NCBI GenBank assembly: GCA_037447655.1 | Contig: JBBHKE010002835.1 | Coordinates: 84,905 to 148,904, forward strand | Source of the DNA: Zygnema cylindricum | Lineage: Eukaryota > Streptophyta > Zygnematophyceae > Zygnematales > Zygnemataceae | Length of the DNA stretch: 64,000 nt | Direction of reading: 5' to 3' | Part shown: piece after piece, positions 22,401 through 35,417 of the stretch | Layout: the number at the start of each line of letters is the position of its first letter | How positions within the stretch are numbered: position 1 is the stretch's first letter | The notes under the pieces: generated by a model | The model's input: only the letters and a program-made list of their open reading frames with translations | The model's database searches: none | What the model was told of the DNA's origin: nothing | Program-made: the position numbers and the translations under genes

Positions 22401-25400
22401 CGTGTTTTCATAGTCAGTTCTATGTTGTTTCTGCTGTTCGTTCGTTCGTACGATCCTTCTTCGTTCTATATTCGTTAGTTTTTGGTTTTAAGCGATTGTC
22501 CTTCTGTTGTTGTCTATGCATGCCCTAATTATCCGTATAGTTTTGACAGTCCCTTGGTTTTCTATGCAGCCTTCCGAATGCGAATCGATTGTGGAGGAGG
22601 ACAGAGCTACAAAGATGTTTTTGATAACCTATGGGTGAAGGACCAGCATTACACGAGTGGGCGCGCGGCTAATGCATTGAAGCCAGGGAATGCTTTCACG
22701 TTGTCCACCACTCTACGTTATTTCAATGGTCTCTTGACGAGCAAGCAGAACTGCTATTCTGTCCCCGTCCCTTCCTCTGGATTGTATCTCATTCGTGGCT
22801 TCTTTGACTACGGATCTTGGGATAACGCCGCGGGGTACTCCTCTGTTTCGGTATGATTTTTTTTGTCTTTGTTATATGTTGCAACGGTATGGTTGTTTGC
22901 ATATGCATTTTCTGCGAAGGTTAGCAAGAAATACTAAAGTCCATTGTTTTTTTGGATGCAGTCACCGTCTTTCGGTTTTGGAGTCGAGGGAGTGGTACTG
23001 TCGACTTTCACGCCAGAAGCTCCTGGACTTTTCCGAAGTGTGCTGTCTTATGTTACTGATGGAGTTGCTGACCTGTGTGTTTATGGAGACGGTCAGGTTA
23101 CCACTTTCATCAACTCAGTCGAGGTTTTACAGGTCTGTTTTCTGACCCGGCTCTCCATACGCTTATCATTTAACAATGGAAATGCTTCTTGATTTTCTGT
23201 AATTATTTATCCGGGTTGTTGCTTGTGTTTCTGATCTTTTGATGTTTACGGTACAGGTGGATGCTGCTTCATACAATGCCATTGAAGTTAATGTTTCTGC
23301 ATCCAAACAAACTCTTTATTCGTACACACGCATTAATGCTGGTGGATCTGTCTTTGGAGATCTCCTTTCCGAGGACCCTGAGGGAGGCATGCGACAGTGG
23401 ACAGATGACTCAGGCAACCTTATTGGAACGTGAGTGGCTATTTGAAAACAATTCGGCATTTCAACTTGTTCCCATCGTTGATTGCTATAGCTGGTTAACT
23501 CACTTTATGGCTTGAATATGGGGTTGCAGATGTTTGCCTGTGGCCGCTACCCCTGATGATGACAAAGTGTCACCCTGTGGAAGGGATATTGCTGTAACTG
23601 TAACGGGTGTAGATGTTGCCCCCTATTTCTGGCCCGCTGCTCTATTCAAGAATCAGATTGAGGGTGACGGAATTACATACAACCTCACTGTCTTTCCAAA
23701 TTCGCCCATTCTGCTGTACCTACACTTTGCAGAGACCAATTCCAGTAAGTTCTTGCTTCCTGGTTGTGATTCGGTTTTGTGACTATTTTTGTTGAAGGTA
23801 TCTCTAGTTTCCTAATTAGTTTCTGTAATTTTACTTATGTTGTGACTGAGTAGCCCAATTTGTGAAGCAACGGGGGTTTCTGGAAGCTGACAAGTCTGTG
23901 TTGTGTTGTGCAGGTGTTAAAACGCGTGACAGACTCTTTACCGTCTCTGTTAACGGGGTTGCCACTACTCTGTACAATGCTGCTGATCACAAGGCATACA
24001 CAGAAGTAGATGTATTGTACATTGCTGGAGCAAACGCTGCCCTGGCTATGTATGCCAAAATCGTATCTGGATCCTCAGGAGCCTTTGAGATAGTTCTGAC
24101 GAAGGTTGCAGCATCTACATACAGTCCAATGGTTTCCGGTTTGGAGGTTTATGGAGTGTATGAGAAAGTTAACATGACTGATAAGGATCAAGGTGAGATA
24201 CTCTTCATTTGAAGCAATGATTTGGTGCTATAGTTCTTAATTGATGCTGTAGACAGAGCCAAATCGGTCATGGTAGATCAAACTAACAAAGGTTGTTGGC
24301 TTTGTTGTCTTGCAGCAACTACAATGAATACCTTGAAGAACGGTTTGCAAGTGCCGGAGGAATTGGGTTGGCAAGGAGATCCTTGTGTCCCGTTTCAGTG
24401 GACTGGAGTCACATGTGCTAACAGCTCGGGCAAAATTGTGATTGCACTTATGTATGTTAACATGTCTTTTTGGAACTGGTGATTTTTGTTTGCTTGCTTA
24501 TGAAAGAATCAGCTCAAACTTTTGTGGAGGATTGACAAGCCCCCTTCGGTTGATTGCAGAGAACTGAGCAACACCGGGTTGACTGGAACCCTCTCTTCGG
24601 ATGTCATGAATCTTTCTGATCTCAAAGCATTGTAAGTGATATTTTTATTTGTCAGTAATGAATCTTTCTGATCTCAAAGCATTGTAAGTGATATTTTTAT
24701 TTGTCAGTATTAATTTGACGCTCTTTATTGAAGGCGATGCTGCTCTCCTCATGTCGCCTGTATGCTGAGTTGTCTTTTCTTTTTTCCAATGTTGTTTCCC
24801 AGGAACTTGAGCCAAAACAGTATTACAGGCCCTATTCCCAACACTCTTGCAGACATTGACGGACTTATCAAATTGTAAGCTGTTTTTACCCCCCTATACA
24901 AGTCTCCTTTCTGCACTTTTCTCTGCGTATTAACTAAAGCTCTTCTAGTTCTTCCGAACTGATGTTTGAACTACTTGTGTTTACAGGGACCTGTCCAACA
25001 ACAAGTTCACTAAGACCATTCCCGAAGGCATCGCTAGCATTGCAAGTTTAAGATACTTGTAAGTTACTAACCATTTCCAGTCGTGCGGTTAATGTATTTC
25101 AATTATTTTGTGCTATGGTAATTGTCACTATCCCATTCTCATGTGTCCTTTGTTTTGCAGGAAACTTCAAAACAATAATCTCGAAGGTCAACTTCCATCT
25201 GATTTGATCCCAGTACCATCATCTGTTGATGTGGAGTAAGTCAATTTCTATGACTCTAAATTGTATAAGCAGCTGATTTTTTTTTACTCTAATGTTTATG
25301 AAGATGTTTAAGAAAATTACAATTACTCACTTTATGTTTTCGTTGGATGCAGCTATTCTGGCAATCCATACTTGTGTGGTGGAAATGGTCTCCTGGACTG

Positions 25401-25840
25401 TGCAAATGTTCCTCCCTTCGGTGTTCCCTTGCCTCCCATTGGTCCTCCCACAAGTGCAGGAGGAGGTGGCAAAGATATTGGAATGATTGCAGGAGCTATT
25501 GCCGGTGTGGCTGTAATCCTGGCTGTGGCTGGAGTGGTGGCTCTTCTTGTGATTAGACGAAGGAGAGCACAAAGACTACCAATGGCCTTGTCAGGGGAAG
25601 ATAGGAACGGGGGTATGCCATCAAGTAGGTTCATCCTCTCTATATCTCTCCCTCTCTCTTAAACTGTTCAAAGAATTTGCTACAATTAAAGAATTGTGCT
25701 AGTATTAATCCTAATTTCTGTTCAAAATTACCATGCATGGATAGTGTCAGTAACTTTGATATGCCATTTCGTCTGTAGCTCACCTAGTTCTGTGATGTCG
25801 TATTCGGCTCTGGTTTGCAGGACTCACGATGGAGCCTTGA
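19446..25840 (+). CDS. Malectin-like/LRR receptor-like protein (RLP4 type), 19 exons, 1024 aa
   Basis: A predicted cell-surface receptor-like protein without a kinase. Exons: 19446-19557, 19982-20097, 20508-20653, 20881-21127, 21316-21567, 21794-21901, 22053-22308, 22570-22850, 22962-23132, 23257-23429, 23530-23744, 23914-24192, 24316-24451, 24560-24631, 24803-24874, 24987-25058, 25161-25235, 25353-25624, 25821-25840. All use GT-AG sites and total 3075 nt. Signal peptide residues 1-33. Four malectin-type folds, with YIDCGS near 41, RINCGG near 226, RIDCGG near 417 and RINAGG near 588. LRR N-cap (GWQGDPCVPFQWTGVTC) near 803-820, then about three LRRs in 72-nt phase-2 exons, a NPYLCGG cap, membrane span about 971-995, an RRRR stop-transfer and a short tail. 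Arabidopsis RLP4-type proteins have the same order but, as I recall, about half the ectodomain. Exon boundaries are my prediction. Confidence 0.9.
24606..24708 (+). repeat. Tandem duplication of the exon 14 end and its splice donor
   Basis: A block of about 52 bp (ATGAATCTTTCTGATCTCAAAG ... TTTGTCAGTA, quoted only in part) occurs twice head to tail at about 24606-24657 and 24658-24708. It repeats the last 26 exon bases and the GTAAGT donor. Use of the second donor would read through GCATTGTAA, an in-frame stop. Confidence 0.85.
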
Positions 25841-27084
25841 GCGCGTGTGTGTGATTATGGACAGAGAACCATTACCAACGATCTCGATCAGGAGTTTTTG
25901 AACTAACGAAGATGGACTTCAAAAGTTGATTGCAAATTGTTCTACTGGGAGAGGGATATGCCTAATTTTTGAGGCTCTGCCGGACAATTCTGAATTGGTA
26001 GTTTGGGCAAGGTGTAGTATTTGTAGGATTTAAGAGTTTCTTTACTTTGTAGATTAAAGAAGGGACAATTGTAATTCTGTCCCGAATTGAGGGAAAGCAG
26101 TAGGTAGACGGTTAGTCTTTCAATTTAATGTGTTGGGAGATGGATGATTTTGTTTGTTTGTAAGGCTTTGTATCACCTGTCCAATAATAACTGCATGTTG
26201 CCAGACAGCAGTAGTGGGAAGAGGTTAAAACATGGCTTCCTTTTGTGCGATAAAAATATTTGTTTCAGGAGTTTTGTAATTTTGGGTGAGGATATTTTAT
26301 TTTCTTTTTTCTGAGGTTTTTTTAGGGTTTTTGATATTGGGAGCTTACAATTCTTTTTACTTCGTATTACAATTCGCAAAATTTGTTTTTTCTTTACAAC
26401 TTACTTTATAAATGGAGATTCTTTAAAGGGTGACCTTTCAGTTAATTTTTCTCCAGGTTACATGTATACCTCGTGATGGTGATGGGTTAAAATGGCACTG
26501 GGAGGAATTTATACGCTACATTCATTTCCGCTCTTTTGTTGTTGTCACACTATATTTCTTGAAAGGGATGTGGGCTGGATATGACAGGTTTTCTGCATTT
26601 TTGTTAGAGCATGTGTCTTTTGTGATGATGTGATGGCAGGATTTGGTGATGGCTCTATTGGACATGATGTAATGTGGTTTATGTGCAATGTGCTCGTTCA
26701 GGCTCGTCTCCTCTATGCATTGTATGGCCACTGCATTGTTTCTGTATGGCGCTGTTTTCTAAAGAAAGACATTGTACATTGATCAAAGAGGGTTTTACAA
26801 TCTGCATTGCTACAACAGGGTTTCACAGGTTCAACTCATTATAGCTAGATTGATCAAAGAGGGATTTACAATCTGCATTGCTACAACACGGTTTCACAGG
26901 TTCAACTCATTTTAGCATGGTTTACTTTGCAGGTTTTGCTTACAATCTATATACTGCTGAAGAAAATTCTTCCTCTGGAAACTTTTTCTAACATAAGTAC
27001 ACACGAAATGGTCATGTAAGCCCTAAAAATTAGAAAAGGACATCAACAATTTCGAAAACAACATCAGATTACGAAATGAAAGTA
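25841..27084. other. 3' UTR and downstream region of the receptor-like protein gene
   Basis: No further gene seen. The transcript probably ends near 26160-26220. A direct duplication of about 72 bp lies at 26777-26848 and 26850-26918 (ATTGATCAAAGAGGG ... GGTTCAACTCATT). Confidence 0.5.
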
Positions 27085-27282
27085 CACCGTGAATCGCCAT
27101 TAATGTTAATGTTTTTTTAGCCGCTTAAAACATCTTTTCTCTGTGCACACTGGTTGGATTGCCGATGGTTTCAATTCGCCTTCCGATTGATGGTCACCAA
27201 TCATAAACGGGAAACATGTGTATCGAAAAGTTGTTTCAAGTGGCGAAAATATGTAAACACTAAAAGCGATAGGTATACCGAG
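27085..27282. mobile_element. mariner/Stowaway-like MITE
   Basis: The left end is TA-CACCGTGAATCGCCATTAAT. The right end near 27260-27282 (AACACTAAAAGCGATAGG) is degenerate. The inner region is fold-back (GTGCACACTGGTTGGATT against its partner at 27200-27235). About 198 bp. Confidence 0.6.
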
Positions 27283-27508
27283 TCAAAGTGGGCCAAGCAA
27301 GTGACAAAAAGAGCGACATAGATCCTCCTCGTAGATCATTGAGTTCTACCAAAATTTAGAATTCAATATACAAATTTTACTCGTTTTCTGCAAGTTCATA
27401 TTTGTAGGTTTTATATCGGACGGCTTCAAAGTTGGTATATCGCGATATCGCTTTTTATCAATACCCCGACTTTGAAAATTCAAGAATTTCGCTGATCCAA
27501 TTACAGTA

Positions 27509-27724
27509 CACCGTGAATCGCTATTAGTGTTAATGTTTTTCTCGTCTCTTGTAACATTTTTTCTCCGTACACTCATGTCCGATTGTGGATCTGACTGTTG
27601 CGATCGAAAGATAAGATTCTCAGCTTCCGATTGGCGTCTCAACTTGAAAATCGGACAGGTGTGTACGCAGAAGAGATGTTTTGAGTGGCGAAAAAATTAT
27701 TATCACTATTAGGGATACACAGAG
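27509..27724. mobile_element. mariner/Stowaway-like MITE (216 bp)
   Basis: Ends CACCGTGAATCGCTATTAGT and (right, reverse complement) CTCTGTGTATCCCTAATAGT, with TA on both sides (27507-27508, 27725-27726). The inner inverted repeat TACACTCATGTCCGATT / AATCGGACAGGTGTGTA is clear. Confidence 0.8.
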
Positions 27725-28458
27725 TAGCTGTATGGTAATCCATACAAATATTTACAAAGAACGGAAGTGTATTTCGTCTAATGGGTTACAGCATCTTTTT
27801 AAAATTAAGAATCTTACGCAATAAGAAGGGGGCCTAAGCCCATGGTACAATATCATTATATGAACTGAAATTTTCATAATGCAGTCTGTCAAGTCATCAG
27901 TTTACATGCAACCTCATCTTTGATCTATATAAAGTACAATATATAATTCTGATCCTTCCGCCAAAAAGGGTTGTAGCCACAATAATTGGACTTTATATTG
28001 TTACAATTTCGGAGCAAGGCGTCATAGGTAACAAACTGAAGGTAGGAAACCCTCTCTCATAAAACATACACTCATTACTCAAATCACAACAGAATCTCTC
28101 CAAAAGCATGTCATCCACGTAATGAAAAAGTCAACTTATAGAAGAACCCAAGAACACCAACAGATACAAGAGTCAACCCCGAAAACCTTATACAAGATAC
28201 TTGAACCCCGAAAACCTTTCACAGCAAATTAATTTGTATCCAAAAACAACTCCATGAAACACGAACGGAACAGAAAATACGGACCACGGGATTTACAAAA
28301 ATTTTAAAACAGTTAGCGGCAGAAAAAAGAAACCAATATCGAGAGAAGAAGCATATTACTCCAAACCATTTACAGCTTAAAAAATACATAAGAAAATAAA
28401 GGAACAGCTCATCAAAATTATCATATATGCACATCATCATTTGCCATCAACCTAATGC

Positions 28459-31400
28459 CTATGCCTTTCCATCTCCCTCTTGCTGTCTCCCCTCTCCCTC
28501 CTGCGGTCTTCTCCTTCCCACTTCTATTATACGGTGCGGCATCATTTTCTTATTCCTTCTCTGCCAATGAACTGGAGTCTGTGCCTTAGCAAATTTCCTC
28601 TCTTGTTTCACGTCCATCTCCTTCACTATGACTGTCAAAATGCTCCGAGGTCTCTGCCTGACTCCCGAACGGCCTTTAGCGTGAGGAAAAATCCGAGACA
28701 AAAATTTGTCCTTTCCAACGAAGGCTTCGGCTGCAAATCATATGGAGTCATCCATTACTAATTGTTAGTAATCAGTCTGGCATGAAACTGGTAATATGTT
28801 CACCATGAAACGCTATAGCATTAAGATATAGTTGTATGAGGACTGATTGGAAGTTAGAAAATTACATTTATGGTCCAAATGAAGTGGACAATTGTGAACC
28901 GCAAAAAGGATTAGAGTTAAGAGAAAGCCAGTATTAATTAAGTATTAATAACTCTACTTTGTGTTCAGAGGGCCAAAAAAAAAAGAACGGAATTAGTGTT
29001 ATTAACGATAAGAACGACTCACAATATTCTCCACTTCACCGCTCAACAGAATCACTCCTCGAGCAACTTGCAAACAGTTTAGGAAGAAAAGACAAAAGGG
29101 AGGGCAGGAGGGAGAAAGATTCTGTTACTTTCATAACAGAACAATACGTTGACGACAGAAAGAGAATGACGACAAAAATAAAATTAGAGTATCTTACCGA
29201 CAATCAACTTCGATCCGTTTAATCCGTGATTATGTACTCCATTGGCAGCCGCCATTTGAACCAGCTAGAGCGCCCAATTCCCCAAAAAAAAATTCCTAAA
29301 AAACTCTCAAAGACCGTCGATAAAACATCGGGAAACAAAACCCCAAAGCCACATTTGATACATTTTATATCCAATTCTTATGCATCCAGCTCAGCTTGAA
29401 GACGTAATCAATGGTAGATAACAGGTTAAGGCGAAAGTGTATACGAATAAAATGTGAGGATCGCACAAAAAGCGACCCTGAAAAAGAGGGATCAAACTAC
29501 CACTCAACAAATCTGATAAAACTTGTACCTCAACAAACATGAGATGTTGTAATAGATCACAGAAAAAAATCTCTCAGTACATATTGTTAACACAAAAAAA
29601 AAATGGACTTCGAGATAGTGAAAAATGAATATTATACAACATCAGTTAATGCAGTTGTAAATGCTTCAGTCCACCACAATGTCTCCAACATTTTGACGAT
29701 AAAAAGCATCAAGTTTAAACAGTGTAAAAACAAAATGGTTTTATCAGTAAACAAGCGGACACACCAAGATAAATATAGAGGTGACCGGCAGTAAACAGAA
29801 GACCATTTTGTCAATAACATTCTTGTAGCAACGCACAACTAGTCACTCAAGGCAGATTTCAAACGTTGCAATGAAAGGCCTTCCCTTTAATCTTCCTTCT
29901 CCCTCTCCCTCTCCCTCTCCCTCTCCCTCACTCCCACCCCTCTCTCTCACCCTCTTCCCCCTCCCTCTCCCTCTCCTCTCCCTCTCCTCCACCTTCCTGA
30001 CCCCCCTCCCTCTCCCGCCCCTTCCCTTGCCCACCTTGGCCACAGTCTTTGCTGCTCTCTTGGTGGACACGGCCATCTGTGTGAGCGCATCCTCAACTCT
30101 CATCCCTCTCACCATCGCGGCCACCAGGTTCACCTTCTTGGGACTCTGCCATCCAATATAGTATACTAGGGTTTTTTCCAGCTTTCCAAAAGTTTCTGAA
30201 GGTTTTCTAGGGTTTTTAAGGGTGGTTTAGGGTGTTTTAGGTTTCCAGAATAAAAAACGATATACAACCTGTATAGAATCCTGTGAAACATATTTAGTGT
30301 GGACCATGCAACCACACAGGTTCAAGCCGACATCCAACAATCGGTTCACCATAGGGAAAAGTAAAGAAAAACACTTATCACATCAATTAGCGTGGAGCAT
30401 TGGACCACATAGAGAGTGAATGAAGCCCTTTTGAGTTCAAGTCTTTGGGAACTCGTTACATAAAAAAATATGTTTAGGATGTATTTCTTTACACCAACAG
30501 ACTACATAGACTAAAACGCGAATAGTGATGTTAAAATTATTTTAGTATTGGAGTTTATTTGAAAAATTTAAGGCAAATGAGAAAATATTATGTGCACCAC
30601 CAATGATGTGGACCACACACTGAATTCAATCAAGCGTTTAAGCAAAAATATTTATGAAATACAGTAAGAGAATCTACTTTACCCTAATCTACTTTTAAGA
30701 GAATTTACTTAGATCATAAACTTTAATAATGTCCACATCAAGGAGTTACATCCCTCAAGGGAGGAAAATTGCCATTACAAAACGTACACCTTATTCAGTC
30801 TAGACGAGCCAATGTATAAAAGGCCATATGTGTGATGAATCGTCTATTTACATCCATTTTATTATACTTGAGTTTTTAGACGCTTCAAATCATCGGCAGC
30901 TGAGGTCAGCAAATGGTTCTCTATGGTGACAACAGTGGAAAAGAAACAAACCGACAAAACTGCGAACGAATCCACATTAAAAAAGGTGGCCGTGAAACAA
31001 TAGGACTGGATGAACAATCTATATTTATCTCGTAATCCTTGACTGTCTCTAAATAGGAAGTAGAACCTCAGAATGGTCAAAGTTGAGATGAGATATATGG
31101 GGCTATGCTGGAATGTAAGGACGCAGGCAGTGTAAACTCAAAGGCCATAAGTTATGGGAGCATCTGTAGAAACTTACGTTCATTTATTTAATATTTAAAA
31201 AGTTTATAAAACTCGTGCAATGTGTTAGTCAGACAAATGTTCCATTTGATGAAACCAAAACATTTGCAAATCAACACACTAATCAGATTCTCATCCTTAA
31301 ACCGAGCTTACGTCAAATTATCTCTTCCCATGACTACTTCTGCTCTAAATATCAGCTGCTGAAATAAAACAGAACATGGTCAAAGATGCAACATACATAT

Positions 31401-33864
31401 AATTATCCACAATAACGCAACCCATCCCCTAACACACGCTGATTGTCCCGAATTCACACTAATTATGACGAGTGATGATGTTTCACCTGCTTTATGCGTG
31501 TTAGTATGGCTCTTCCAATTCCTGGACCCACTTTCAGGGAAGGGGGAACGGAGCTGCCAGCTGTAGCCAAACTAGTGGCCGCTGTCTCAGCACTTGATAA
31601 CAACGCCCCATTCCATGGAGTTGGACCAGGACCTCCTGTGATCTGTCTTGAGACGAAAGGCAACAGAGGCAAGAAGCGAGAGACGAGAGGAGAGAGGTGA
31701 GGAGGGGGAGTGACGTATAACTGAAAATAAACTGTAATAGCAAACTGATTATTTAGAGTTGATCACAAATGTCAACAGTACCGACGAGGAATGATCCACT
31801 TTTTATCAAGTTGATAACATAAAACAGTGAAAGCTGGAGAACGAGACAATAATCAGTGTGGTAATCATCCGATTTCATTACTTAGGATCACAATGCACAC
31901 AAGATATCTTACTACCTAAGCTTCTGCAAGGGAAACCAAGGGTACAATGTCTACCAGCATTACTGTTGACCACACTAACTCTGACCTTAACTACATAACA
32001 AGTTTTTAGGACAATGCACAAGAATCTGACAGAAAAACTCAAACAATTAATGCAAGCAATAAACCTACTCTGGGACCTAGCACCTGAGACTGTGGAGATT
32101 AGCAGTGACAGAATCGACATAAAACATCCCCACTAATAAACGTGAAAGAATATTGAACAGTGGCAATCCTCTCTGGTAATGGAAACAGTTTGCTTACCTG
32201 CTTCTCCCAGTTGACGTTGGAGGGAAGAAATCCATGTTGTGGACGATGAGGACCCCAGCTAGATCTTATTGGCTCAGAAATCTCTATTCCTAAAAGGCGA
32301 TGTTGCACTCCAGTTTGCCATATTCTCGTCTCTGCAAACCAGCTTACAAACGAACCTCAAGTCAAAGAAGACACAATGTTATTCACAAAAATAGCCTGGA
32401 TGGCATAAGCCAGCTTAGGTCGATTTTTTACAAAAGCATATGATCTGATGTAGTCAATAACAACACCATGAATCGCTATTAGCGTCAAGTAATAACTGAC
32501 ATTGGGTTTATAGTAGTGGTATTAATTCTAATTAAGGTCCGAGCGACATGGAGGATTTTCAACCGCTTACTAAATTGCGCTAGGAAAACTACAACTTACG
32601 CATTATTTACACTATTTTATGTCCAGGAGCCAAAAAAGAAAGGCAACAAATTAGTTTTATTAACGCTAATAGCGATTCCCGGTGACCTTCTCTCTATAGA
32701 GTAGCTGTTTCTGCCTATGTCTATTTATTTTGGACAACGGAACATTGTATCCCATACTGATTTGTTATCCACACTAACAACAGCTAGTGTTATTGATTTT
32801 GCCCCTTGTTTCATGGGCCAAAAACACACAGGATCAAATCAGTGCCAGCAACTCTCTCTAGTTGTGATGAATGCGGCAGTTATACTTAAAGAATCACAAT
32901 TTGAATGATTGAAGTATGAGAGGGAGGGAGGGGGGGAGGGACGGAGGAAAAGGAGGGGGGAGGGAGGGAGGGATGTAATATGTAGAATCGCTGTAGAATC
33001 CTATTAACTGGAGACCATTCACACAACAGATGTACGGTATTGGTAAAGAAGCGAAAAAGGAATATCTGAGAGAAGTCAAATATGTGTGGAAACAATTATT
33101 TTATAATAACATGCAAGGGCAACAATTAAAACAAATACTGTCGAAAAAACTATTATGTTTTAAACCTGCCTTTCATTGGCTAACATATTCCACCAGTAAC
33201 TGAAGTCGCATTGACATACCATTATCTACGGTAAAAAAGGAGCCACCAGAAAATGACAAGAATTGCAAATTGATAACACACAAAGTGTTTAAAATATATC
33301 GAAAGAGAGTAAACGTGAAAGACAACGAGAGAAAGCAATGAAAAGAAAAATAGATTGCAATAAATGCAAAGGATAAACATGAAATCACAAAGTTTTTCGA
33401 GTCTAGAGAATACTTTTTCGAAGGGTTTTCCCAGGGTTTATGATTTGTTGAGGTATCTAACGTTTCTTCCACTCTGAAGTACTTTACAAGCTACATTTGG
33501 CCGTTTGGTAATTCTAAACTTTGGAAATTGACTAAACATAAATGTCAATAACTTCCATTATACAAACCTTGCGGCTTTCCTCCTAAACATATATTCAAAA
33601 ATAAATCCTTCCACAACTCTCTGTATCTATACCCGTAAACAAAAGCCTCAACTATTTCAATTAAATATGTCAGTTGAGAAATAACAATTTAGTTTTCAAA
33701 TTCTTACCGTTGAGAAGAGACAGGGAACCCCCATAATTTGGCCGTACAGTAGTTGCAAGGGAAGACATTCCTTCCTGAATATTTTTCTTTAATGGCTGCT
33801 GAATACCATGGGTGGCTTTAGAAAAATGGTTGAGTGCAAAAGTAACAACACGTTGCCACTTCAT
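28459..33864 (-). CDS. Mitochondrial-type large-subunit ribosomal protein uL22, 6 exons, 298 aa
   Basis: A structural protein of the organellar 50S subunit, whose family beta-hairpin lines the peptide exit tunnel. Exons on the minus strand: 33864-33708, 32331-32198, 31642-31487, 30145-30035, 29264-29198, 28730-28459. All have GT-AG borders and total 897 nt. Residues 1-52 are basic and hydroxylated (MKWQRVVTFALNHFSKATHG), fitting a mitochondrial presequence. The uL22 core starts near residue 145 (RIKQSPKKVNLVAAMVRGMRVEDAL), continues with STKRAAKTVAK and NGVHNHGLNGSKL (residues about 170-208), and ends in the hairpin AKGRSGVRQRPRSILTVIVKE. A basic, Gln/Glu/Gly-rich tail follows. Plant nuclear uL22m proteins are about 270 aa as I recall, so this one is slightly long at the C-terminus. 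Introns 1 and 5 each hold a small MITE. Plastid uL22 is less likely because of the N-terminus and the core motifs. Confidence 0.92.
28801..29023. mobile_element. mariner/Stowaway-like MITE in the last intron of uL22m
   Basis: Left end CACCATGAAACGCTATAGCA; right end ATTAACGATAAGAACGACTC; about 223 bp, the family length. The flanking TA is no longer clear, so this is an older copy. Confidence 0.6.
29893..30005. repeat. (CCCTCT)n tract in uL22m intron 4
   Basis: A polypyrimidine microsatellite on the plus strand, beginning about 30 bp downstream of the exon 4 donor. In the transcript it is a GGGAGA-rich purine tract. Confidence 0.85.
32464..32684. mobile_element. mariner/Stowaway-like MITE in intron 1 of uL22m (221 bp)
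   Basis: Inverted ends CACCATGAATCGCTATTAGC and (right, reverse complement) CACCGGGAATCGCTATTAGC. The flanking dinucleotides are no longer TA. Confidence 0.75.
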
Positions 33865-34407
33865 GATGGGAGTTGAACATGTAAAGGAATACGGATCAAA
33901 GAAGAAATGTGGATCAACAAGCCAACCAATCAGGTCATGTCAAAGCACCAACATGAAGGTTTTCATGAGCCGAAGAAGAAGAAAATCATCATCATGAGTC
34001 GCCATACAGAACAGTAAACAGTGGCAATTTCACCAACTCCAAATCTCCAGACTTGAAGTTTCCAAACTCCTTGCTCTATAGTCTACACTACAGTAACCCT
34101 GAAGTACATCAACTCATATAAAGGGAATTGCTAATCGCAGAGACGTTTTTTGCTGCGCGCAGGTAGTTGTCAGAAATTGTACATTTGAAGTACAGTTTCG
34201 TGCAGGCTACGTACCTTTAATCTCAGATTTGACGGTCAACCCGTCGAACAAATTTGACTGGCGAAATATTGTAACGGCGGTTAGTAAAGTGTCGCGCTTG
34301 CGAACGTCGACCGTCATAAAAAATATAACAATTCACACGGCCGGCGCAGGTTAACTGTAGCAAAACTGCGGCACCCACATATAAATAAAAATGGCTGCGC
34401 GCAGGTA
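33865..34407. other. Region upstream of uL22m
   Basis: Probable promoter and 5' UTR of the minus-strand gene. The motif GCGCGCAGGTA occurs at 34155-34165 and again at 34397-34407 beside the next MITE. No gene seen. Confidence 0.4.
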
Positions 34408-34944
34408 CACCGCGCATCGTTATTAGTGTCAAATTTTAAATAGTGTGGAAGTAAATATACCGTCATTGACGCTAATTAATAAATTTTTTTTTAAAAGAAA
34501 AGGTGTATTCTAATTTCGGCGTTTATGCTAATTTGGGAACAGCAAAAATGGAATATTCGTTGTACGATTATATACATTAATATATGTATCCGTACAAAAT
34601 TTTAAAAATCGTACGCCGTCGTGAAATTTAAATATCCGTACATGTAAGACTATTTTACGTGTCAGAACAATCCCGTTTTTTTAGCGCACGATCCTATGCG
34701 TGCGCGTCTGATATAACTCATTTTTTGTAAAATTTTAACTTGAAAAGGTACATTTATGTACGGTCCGACATCGACCGTACACCACACTATTAAGATATTA
34801 TTGTAATTCGTCCTTTACGCTATTTTGTGCGGTACCTTAATTAACGTCAAGGAAAAATTAAAATCATGTATCTTATTTGAGGAAAAAAATCAAAATTTTA
34901 AGAACCCAAATTAGTGTCGTTGACACTAATAACGATGCGCGGTG
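34408..34944. mobile_element. mariner/Stowaway-like MITE, long variant (537 bp)
   Basis: A 25-bp perfect terminal inverted repeat starting CACCGCGCATCGTTATTAG, with TA on both sides (34406-34407 and 34945-34946). The interior is AT-rich with many GTACG motifs and no coding frame. It is the best-preserved member by its ends. Confidence 0.88.
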
Positions 34945-35417
34945 TAGTTGTTCAAAACGCATTTTACGTACGATTCAAACGCGCATACAATACGTAGCTA
35001 CTGGAGAGGTCGATTTGAAAAAATCGTACAAAACGTCAATGTATTTTTTTCCGTACAAATCCGTACATGTTTAAAAAAATGAATTGAACATGTACCGCAG
35101 TTTGTGCGCTTTCCGTCAAATGAGCGGTAAAAAATAACATATATTCAAATAATTATCACACCTCATGTATGCATTAAAACAATTACATCAACTGGTTTTG
35201 GTCAATCCTATCAGCGGATACTATGGGCGTACGTAGTCCCAAGTTCAACTTCGCGTCCCAAGTTCAACTCCCGCGAAACGCTCATTTTTGTCAGAATAAA
35301 ATCGTCTGCCGTTCAGCAGCCATGGCCTTCTCTCTCTACCTTTCCGAAAGCGTGCAACTTCAAAAAAACGATCACATTACACAAAAAAATATATATATAT
35401 ATATCCATCATCTATTT

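Noticed and set aside
28219-28440. 73-codon minus-strand frame downstream of uL22m
   Set aside because: Hydrophobic low-complexity frame in the 3' flank with no conserved feature.
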